Shown here piece after piece: positions 17,549 through 21,922 of a DNA stretch of 21,922 nucleotides. Positions within the stretch are counted from its first letter, which is position 1, and each line of letters opens with the position of its first letter. The translations under genes were made by a program, and so were the position numbers. Source of the stretch: Oligoflexia bacterium (GTDB taxonomy: Bacteria > Bdellovibrionota > UBA1018); the NCBI GenBank assembly GCA_903858195.1, contig CAIOHW010000079.1, positions 1 to 21,922 on the forward strand, written 5' to 3'. The notes under the pieces were generated by a model. The model ran no database searches, had not been told where the DNA came from, and saw only the letters and a program-made list of their open reading frames with translations.

Positions 17549-18226
17549 TTAGAGCGAGACGCCCAGCGCCACCGAGCTGATCCAGAGCACCAGGGCCGAG
17601 ATCACCGGAATGGAGAGATTATCGTCCAGCTCCCAGGGAGCAAGCTCCGACAAACCGCCTGCAAGTCCCCCGACCATCACCAGGGTGAGGAACTCAGGGC
17701 CGCGCAGGTTGGGAAATACACTCCAAAACACGAGGCTCACAGCGAGGCAGACCAACACTCCGGCCGCCGTACCGATGGCCGACTTGCCGCTCGCAAAGCG
17801 GGGTCCGCGATCCCCGTATAGGACGCCCACGAGGCTGGCCATCGGGTCGCCGCAGGCCAGAAAAAGCAGGCTCAAGGCCGCGATTGGCTTGGGGAAAAGG
17901 GCAATTACAATCAAGGCGGCACCCAAGTAATACGGGGTTCCGCTCAAGCGATTCACTTCGCAGCTGCGAATGATGGGTCCCCAGAAGCGGACAAAAGCTT
18001 CATTGAAGGCCGGAATCTTGAGGCGAGCCGTTTCAAGAAGAAGGGTCAGGCCGAGCAGGGAACCCAGCAGAAGCACTGCGGTGTGACGCGACAGCCCCGA
18101 GAGAAACACGGTCACCATCAGGAGCCCGGTGGTCATGTGCCAAAGCTTTCGGGCCAGGTGAAGGTCCTGGCGAAGGTGAAGCCGGGCGGGCATCTCCCCG
18201 CTGTGACGATTCTCGTGAGCGCGCAT
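17549..18226 (-). CDS. SEC59/DGK1/VTE5-family CTP-dependent lipid kinase (dolichol/phytol kinase-like)
   Basis: The frame is open from a TTG at 18280, but the ATG at 18226 with AGGGG five bases upstream is better (225 residues). After a His/Arg-rich start comes the family motif RKLWHMTTGL (26-35), then about six membrane spans. The hallmark loops are LACGDPMASLVGVLYG (124-138), SGKSAIGTAAG (146-156) and LDDNLSIPVISALVL (200-214). The family transfers phosphate from CTP to an isoprenoid alcohol or diacylglycerol in the membrane; which one cannot be told here. Related CDP-diglyceride synthases share the fold but have a different signature. It is divergent from the MinD-like gene across a 138-base gap. 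Confidence 0.85.
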   Translation of the reverse strand: MRAHENRHSGEMPARLHLRQDLHLARKLWHMTTGLLMVTVFLSGLSRHTAVLLLGSLLGLTLLLETARLKIPAFNEAFVRFWGPIIRSCEVNRLSGTPYYLGAALIVIALFPKPIAALSLLFLACGDPMASLVGVLYGDRGPRFASGKSAIGTAAGVLVCLAVSLVFWSVFPNLRGPEFLTLVMVGGLAGGLSELAPWELDDNLSIPVISALVLWISSVALGVSL

Positions 18227-18258
18227 CAAAACCCCTGAACCCCGATCTATAGTCCAGT

Positions 18259-18287
18259 TTGACGCTTTGGGCAACCCCAACGATAAC
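18259..18287 (+). promoter_or_regulatory. Candidate promoter for the MinD-like gene operon
   Basis: TTGACG (18259-18264, 5 of 6) and GATAAC (18282-18287, 4 of 6) are 17 bases apart. The predicted transcription start is near 18294, giving a leader of about 70 bases before the ATG at 18365. The -10 is overlapped by the palindrome at 18283-18299. A ribosome site AGAGG (18351-18355) precedes the ATG by 9 bases. Confidence 0.4.
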
Positions 18288-18299
18288 GCGATGCGTTAT
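18283..18299. repeat. Perfect 7-3-7 palindrome, operator candidate
   Basis: ATAACGC-GAT-GCGTTAT is a perfect inverted repeat roughly midway between the divergent start codons of the lipid kinase (18226) and the MinD-like ATPase (18365). It covers the candidate -10 and start point, the usual place for a repressor site. There is no T-run beside it, so a terminator is unlikely. Confidence 0.45.
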
Positions 18300-18364
18300 G
18301 CCCGGCAAATCTTGCTCATTGAAACCCCTGCGGTCTGGCTCAAACTACTTAGAGGTGATGCTCT

Positions 18365-19357
18365 ATGGCTGAAACCCTTGCACATTCGGAATGGTCTGTA
18401 GATCCGCTCAAATCGGCCACTGCGCCGGCGCTCGGTCGCGTGAAGCAGATCTGGGCGATTGGTGGCGGAAAAGGCGGTGTGGGCAAGAGCCTCATTGCCT
18501 CATCCATGGCCATCTCACTCTCGCGCTTCCACCAAAAGGTGGTCGCCATTGACCTCGATTTGGGCGGCGCCAATCTCCACACCACGCTCGGGGTGGACCT
18601 CCCCCAGCAGTCACTGAGCGATTTCATTGCCAATCGGGTGCCCCGCATCGACGACTGCGTGATCCCCACCGGCATTCCCAATCTGTCGGTGATCAGCGGC
18701 GCGCAGGATTCGATCGGAGTCATGCACCTCCAGAACGAACACAAGGTTCGCCTGCTCGAGGCCTTTCGCAAGCTCGATGCCGACTATGTGATCTTTGACC
18801 TCGGCGCCGGAACGAGCTCGCACACGATCGACTTTTTCCTCGCAGCCGATGTCGGCATGGTCACGGTGCTGCCCGAGCCCACGTCGATCGAAAACGCGTA
18901 CCGCTTCATCAAGAGTGCCTTCTACCGCAAGCTCAGGAGCTCACCCACCATGGATCCCGTCGCCCATCTGATCGATGCGGCCATGGAAGGAAAGAACGAC
19001 CTCGGCATCAAGACGCCGAGCGACTTGTTTCGTGAAGTCAACGCCGTGAGCCCCGAAGCGGGCATGCGCATGAAGGAGCTGATCGCCGGCATGCAGCCCC
19101 GGCTCGTGCTCAACCAGGTTCGCACCCAGACCGACATCGATGTCGGCTTTTCGATCAAGAGTGTGTGCAAGCGCTACTTCGGCATCGATATCGACTACCT
19201 GGGCTACCTCGACTACGACTCGTCGGTCTGGCAGGCGGTCCGCCGCAAGAAGCCCTTCATGGTCGAGTTTCCCAATTCCAGACTCGTGGGCAATATCGAC
19301 AAGATCACCCACCACCTCTTCCGAAAGGCATCGACTCCGTCGACGATTCCCCGATGA
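18365..19357 (+). CDS. MinD/ParA-family ATPase, FlhG-like
   Basis: This 330-residue P-loop ATPase has the deviant Walker A GGGKGGVGKS (33-42, signature Lys36 and P-loop Lys41), Walker A' AIDLDLGGANLHTTLG (61-76) and Walker B VIFDLGAGT (142-150). GGANLHTTLG and LSDFIANRV resemble FlhG/FleN and the wider MinD subgroup more than plasmid ParA. A region of about 40 residues after 190 (SPTMDPVAHLIDAAMEGK) is an insertion relative to short MinD. The C-terminus lacks an obvious membrane-targeting amphipathic helix. These ATPases dimerise on ATP and place flagella, chromosomes or clusters. No flhF or flagellar gene is in view. Its stop overlaps the start of the J-domain/HTH gene (ATGA), which points to a working pair. 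Confidence 0.9.
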   Translation: MAETLAHSEWSVDPLKSATAPALGRVKQIWAIGGGKGGVGKSLIASSMAISLSRFHQKVVAIDLDLGGANLHTTLGVDLPQQSLSDFIANRVPRIDDCVIPTGIPNLSVISGAQDSIGVMHLQNEHKVRLLEAFRKLDADYVIFDLGAGTSSHTIDFFLAADVGMVTVLPEPTSIENAYRFIKSAFYRKLRSSPTMDPVAHLIDAAMEGKNDLGIKTPSDLFREVNAVSPEAGMRMKELIAGMQPRLVLNQVRTQTDIDVGFSIKSVCKRYFGIDIDYLGYLDYDSSVWQAVRRKKPFMVEFPNSRLVGNIDKITHHLFRKASTPSTIPR

Positions 19358-20124
19358 ACAGCTTCCCGGCGCGAGGCTTCAATGAAGCCCAAAACCTGTA
19401 CGAGATCCTCGAAGTCCGGCCCGATGCCGGGCCGCAGGAGATCCGCGCCGCCTACCTGCGGGCCAAAGCCTCGTTCCAGCGCGACAGCCTTGCCCTGTAT
19501 TCGCTCATGGATGGCGACGATGCGGCCCTGATGCTCCGCCAGGTCGAAGAGGCATTTTTGGTCCTCTCCAACCCGGACCGGCGGAAGCTCTATGACCAGA
19601 GCTACCTGCGCGGGCCACAGCCTGCGGTTGCCCCGGTGATCTCGATCGACCGGGTCCCGCCCATGTCCTCCTCGGCGGACATGGAAGACCTGCTCATCCC
19701 GCCCAGCACGGACTTCAGCGGAACGCTGGCCTCCGAATCGACGTCACCCCCCATGGATGCGGTGACTCCCTCCACCAGCGCCATGCCGGCCCCAGCTCCG
19801 ATGGCATCGCCCCAGCCCGCTTCCCCCAAGAGCGCCCCCTCCCCGGTGCCCACGATCAGTTCAGGCCCCGAACTGAGGGACCTGCGTGAACGCAGGGGCG
19901 TATCGATCGACTATCTGGTCGAGATCACCCGCATTCGGAAGACCTATCTCGTGGCAGTCGAAGCCGAGAACTTCGAAGCCCTTCCGGCCGCAGTCTACAT
20001 TCGCGGCTTTCTGTGCCAAATGGCGCGCGAGCTCCATATCCCCACCGAGCCGCTGGTGACCGAATACCTCAAGCGGCTCTCGGAGTGGCGGACCGCCCGC
20101 GAGCTTTCGCCCAAGAGAAAATAG
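19354..20124 (+). CDS. J-like domain fused to RodZ-type helix-turn-helix
   Basis: The open frame extends upstream, but the ATG at 19354, in an ATGA overlap with the ATPase stop, is the sensible start (256 residues). Residues 13-84 have the J-domain layout (NLYEILEVRPDAGPQEIRAAY; VEEAFLVLSNPDRRKLYDQ). The HPD tripeptide that stimulates DnaK is replaced by QRD (42-44). Residues 86-171 are a Pro/Ser/Ala-rich linker. Residues 172-242 match the cytoplasmic HTH_25 domain of RodZ (LRDLRERRGVSIDYLVEITRIRKTYLVAVEAENF is split here only by family positions 174-207; then YIRGFLCQMARELHI). Unlike RodZ there is no membrane span. The HTH may bind an actin-like filament, DNA or the ATPase. It is followed after 16 bases by rluD. 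Confidence 0.85.
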   Translation: MNSFPARGFNEAQNLYEILEVRPDAGPQEIRAAYLRAKASFQRDSLALYSLMDGDDAALMLRQVEEAFLVLSNPDRRKLYDQSYLRGPQPAVAPVISIDRVPPMSSSADMEDLLIPPSTDFSGTLASESTSPPMDAVTPSTSAMPAPAPMASPQPASPKSAPSPVPTISSGPELRDLRERRGVSIDYLVEITRIRKTYLVAVEAENFEALPAAVYIRGFLCQMARELHIPTEPLVTEYLKRLSEWRTARELSPKRK

Positions 20125-20140
20125 AGCTACAAGCCCGATC

Positions 20141-21154
20141 ATGGCCACAGGCTGGATCTGGAGTTATTCGAACCTCCCCGACTCGACCCTTCGCGCCGAC
20201 CAGCTGCTGCTCAAGCTCTACCAGGACGGCCTCGGGTGCTTCGAAACCGGTTCGCAGGCGGACGCCCCCCCTCTCTCCCGGAGCCGATTGCAGCGGCTGA
20301 TCGAAGAAGGCAGGGTGACCTGCGAGGGAAGGCCCGTCGGCTCGTCAGAGAAGCTCCCCGCAGGCGCGGCCGTTCGTATCGATATCCCGGCCCCGCGCAC
20401 GCTCGAGCTCATCCCCGAAGACAGGCCGATTCCGGTCCTGCACGAAGACGAACACCTCATCGTCGTCAACAAGCCGCAGGGACTCACCGTACACCCTTCC
20501 GAAACCCAGACCGAAGGCACACTCGTGCACGCCCTGCTCCATCAGGTCACGAACTTAAGCGGCGTGGGAGGAGTACTTCGACCCGGAATCGTCCACCGTC
20601 TCGACAAGAACACGAGCGGTGCGATGGTCGTCTCCAAGACCGATGCCGCTCACCAGCGCCTCGTCGAAACTTTCGCCGCCCACGCCATCGAGCGCCGCTA
20701 CTGGGCGCTGTGCTACGGGCGGTATGCCTCTCCGGCGCGAATCGAGAGCACGATCGGCAGGAACCCCTCGGACCGAAAAAAGATGGCCATGGACGTGAAG
20801 GAGGGCCGAAGGGCGGTGACCCACACTCGGGCGCTTGGCCACTACGGGGCCCATGCCTGCTGGATCGAGGCCACACTCGAGACCGGGCGCACGCATCAGG
20901 TGCGCGTGCACCTGACCGGGCACGGCAATTCCCTGCTCGGTGACCCGACCTATGGGGCCCCGACGAGCCGAAACGCCAAGTGGCTGGCCCTGCCCGCGCG
21001 CGCGCGCGCCTGCGTGCAGCAGCTCCCGGGTCAGGCTCTCCACGCCCGCGTGCTCGGATTCAAGCACCCCATCACCGGCGAGATGCTTCGCTTCGAGGCG
21101 CCGCCGCCCGATGCTTTCACCGAACTTCAGCGGGCACTCGAGGACACGCGATGA
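20141..21154 (+). CDS. rluD: 23S rRNA pseudouridine synthase, RluD-like
   Basis: This is a 337-residue S4 plus RluA-type enzyme. The S4 domain covers about 15-82 (LRADQLLLKLYQ; SRLQRLIEEGRVTCEG). The catalytic domain has VVNKPQGLTVHPS (108-120), the catalytic loop GIVHRLDKNTSG (149-160, Asp155), GRNPSDRKKMAM and GRTHQVRVHL. The GR-x-P-x-(D/H)R-K-K-M segment and HRLDK match RluD, which makes the pseudouridines of helix 69 in 23S rRNA. The pairing with pgeF just downstream (ATGA overlap) is the common rluD-pgeF arrangement known in many bacteria, which supports the call. The ribosome site before the ATG is weak. Confidence 0.9.
   Translation: MATGWIWSYSNLPDSTLRADQLLLKLYQDGLGCFETGSQADAPPLSRSRLQRLIEEGRVTCEGRPVGSSEKLPAGAAVRIDIPAPRTLELIPEDRPIPVLHEDEHLIVVNKPQGLTVHPSETQTEGTLVHALLHQVTNLSGVGGVLRPGIVHRLDKNTSGAMVVSKTDAAHQRLVETFAAHAIERRYWALCYGRYASPARIESTIGRNPSDRKKMAMDVKEGRRAVTHTRALGHYGAHACWIEATLETGRTHQVRVHLTGHGNSLLGDPTYGAPTSRNAKWLALPARARACVQQLPGQALHARVLGFKHPITGEMLRFEAPPPDAFTELQRALEDTR
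20995..21007. repeat. Alternating CG tract inside rluD
   Basis: Thirteen bases of strictly alternating C and G encode an Arg-Ala-Arg-Ala run in rluD. Such a tract can adopt Z-DNA and can slip in replication, but it stays in frame here. Probably a by-product of GC-rich codons. Confidence 0.6.
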
Positions 21155-21825
21155 GCTTTGAGGGTCAAAGCCCGCTACTTGCCTCGGTTCCCGGCATCGA
21201 GCATGGATTTGGAGGCCTCGCAGGGCCCGTGCCTACGCGGCTCCTCGATGCGTGGAATCGCGCCAAACCCCAGTGGAAGCAGACCCATGGAGTCGCCATG
21301 GCCGAAGCGACCGCGCCCGGGGCATCGTGCGGCGAAGTCGATGCGCTCTGGACCCGCCGCCCCGGAGGCTGGGTGGGAGTGGTGACTGCCGACTGTGTGC
21401 CGATCCTGATGGCCGCGCGAGACGGCTCTGCGGTTTCGGCGATTCATGCAGGCTGGCGAGGCACGTTCGATCGGATTGTAGCGGCTGCGTGGACCGAGCT
21501 CCGGGCCGCCGGGCAGGATCCGCGCAATTGGGTGGCAGCCCTCGGACCCTGCATCCAGCCCTGCTGCTTTGAAGTCGGCGAAGATCTTCAAGAGAGCTTT
21601 ATTTCCCGTTTCGGAGCCTCCCGGCAGCTCAACCCGCGCCACCGCCATCTGGATCTGGCATGGCTGAACCGCGAGCTTTTACTGGCAGAGGGTGTGGCCG
21701 AGGTCGAGATCCTAAGGCAGTGCACGCGCTGCGCCCAGGACGCAAACGGTGAGCCTCTTTTTCACAGCTACCGACGCGAGGGTGGCGGAACACGGCAGCT
21801 CTCGGTCATTGGCAGGCCCGGCTGA
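21151..21825 (+). CDS. pgeF: PgeF/YfiH/LACC1-type purine nucleoside-processing enzyme
   Basis: The ATG at 21151 overlaps the rluD stop (ATGA); 224 residues, slightly short for the family (about 240-250). Family marks are KQTHGV (43-48, His46), VTADCVPILM (78-87, Cys82), AIHAGWRGT (97-105, His99), LGPCIQPCCFEVG (131-143), CTRC (191-194) and HSYRREGGGTRQLSVIG (205-221). His46, Cys82 and His99 form the expected metal/catalytic site. Family members are multi-copper-oxidase-unrelated enzymes that phosphorolyse or deaminate adenosine, and E. coli PgeF also removes wrong muropeptide precursors (L-Ser for L-Ala). Cytosolic. QTHG in place of the more common QVHG is a minor difference. Confidence 0.93.
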   Translation: MSFEGQSPLLASVPGIEHGFGGLAGPVPTRLLDAWNRAKPQWKQTHGVAMAEATAPGASCGEVDALWTRRPGGWVGVVTADCVPILMAARDGSAVSAIHAGWRGTFDRIVAAAWTELRAAGQDPRNWVAALGPCIQPCCFEVGEDLQESFISRFGASRQLNPRHRHLDLAWLNRELLLAEGVAEVEILRQCTRCAQDANGEPLFHSYRREGGGTRQLSVIGRPG

Positions 21826-21846
21826 AGCGTGTTAGCCCCATTCTAA

Positions 21847-21922
21847 ATGGACTCCATTCTCGACCTGCTCTCAGGCTTCCTCGAAAACCCGTCATTCTTT
21901 GGCATGCTCGGCGCGTTCACGA
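21847..21922 (+). CDS. Start of a further gene, cut by the right edge
   Basis: An ATG at 21847 opens 25 codons to the edge (MDSILDLLSGFLENPSFFGM, then LGAFT). The peptide is hydrophobic and could be the start of a membrane protein. There is no clear ribosome site, and the gap of 21 bases after pgeF shows no terminator. The frame is too short to name the product. Confidence 0.45.
   Translation, partial: MDSILDLLSGFLENPSFFGMLGAFT

Noticed and set aside
18331..18352. Possible sigma54 promoter (TGGC followed by TT) upstream of the MinD-like gene
   Set aside because: TGGC is present but the -12 element reads TTAG rather than TTGC and the spacing is off.
20236..20943. Plus-strand frame of 235 codons overlapping rluD in another frame
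   Set aside because: RluD motifs are intact in the main frame; this frame is Arg/Pro-rich and without a domain.

Overview
The window is GC-rich (about 60% by eye) and gene-dense, with very short gaps and many 4-base ATGA/GTGA stop/start overlaps. It reads as ordinary chromosome of a Gram-negative, diderm bacterium: there are lipoproteins, signal-peptide proteins, a putative outer-membrane protein ending in Phe, a MinD/FlhG-like ATPase and an NtrC-type AAA+ remnant. A delta-proteobacterial or Bdellovibrionota-like source would fit, but no rRNA or other marker settles it. I see no phage, insertion sequence, CRISPR array, tRNA or rRNA, and no gene-free stretch over 300 bases.

Layout. (1) Positions 1-4761, minus strand: a probable five-gene operon. 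A lipoprotein of unknown role is followed by a Kce-type beta-keto acid cleavage enzyme, an RluA-family pseudouridine synthase and two half-size ABC exporters. The second exporter runs off the left edge; the two probably pair as a heterodimer. (2) 4911-7722, plus strand: a divergent three-gene cassette of an exported beta-propeller-like protein, a second exported protein (GTGA overlap) and a METTL21-like methyltransferase. (3) 7733-12139, minus strand: a complete BMP-type (nupNOPQ-like) nucleoside ABC importer with all four genes joined by ATGA overlaps. (4) 12229-13056, plus: a small sigma54-activator-like AAA+/Fis protein that has lost its sigma54-contact loop and a Walker B residue. (5) 13060-13902, minus: a SprT-like metalloprotease whose reading frame continues through a signal-peptide-like segment into an extra domain. 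(6) 13973-16405, plus: MutS2. (7) 16395-18226, minus: a coiled-coil/beta-strand cell-envelope protein and a SEC59/DGK1/VTE5-type lipid kinase. (8) 18365-21825, plus: a MinD/FlhG-like ATPase, a J-domain/RodZ-type HTH fusion, RluD and PgeF, followed by the start of another gene.

How the parts may work together. The nucleoside importer and PgeF (a purine nucleoside-processing enzyme) could both serve nucleoside salvage, though they are not in one operon. The most unusual unit is the coupled pair of a ParA/MinD-type ATPase and a cytosolic protein that joins a J-domain lacking HPD to a RodZ-like HTH. This suggests a positioning or scaffold pair rather than a chaperone. Its probable promoter is overlapped by a perfect 7-3-7 palindrome. 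The degenerate AAA+ protein, the SprT fusion and the propeller/exported-protein/methyltransferase cassette are the other places worth a closer look.
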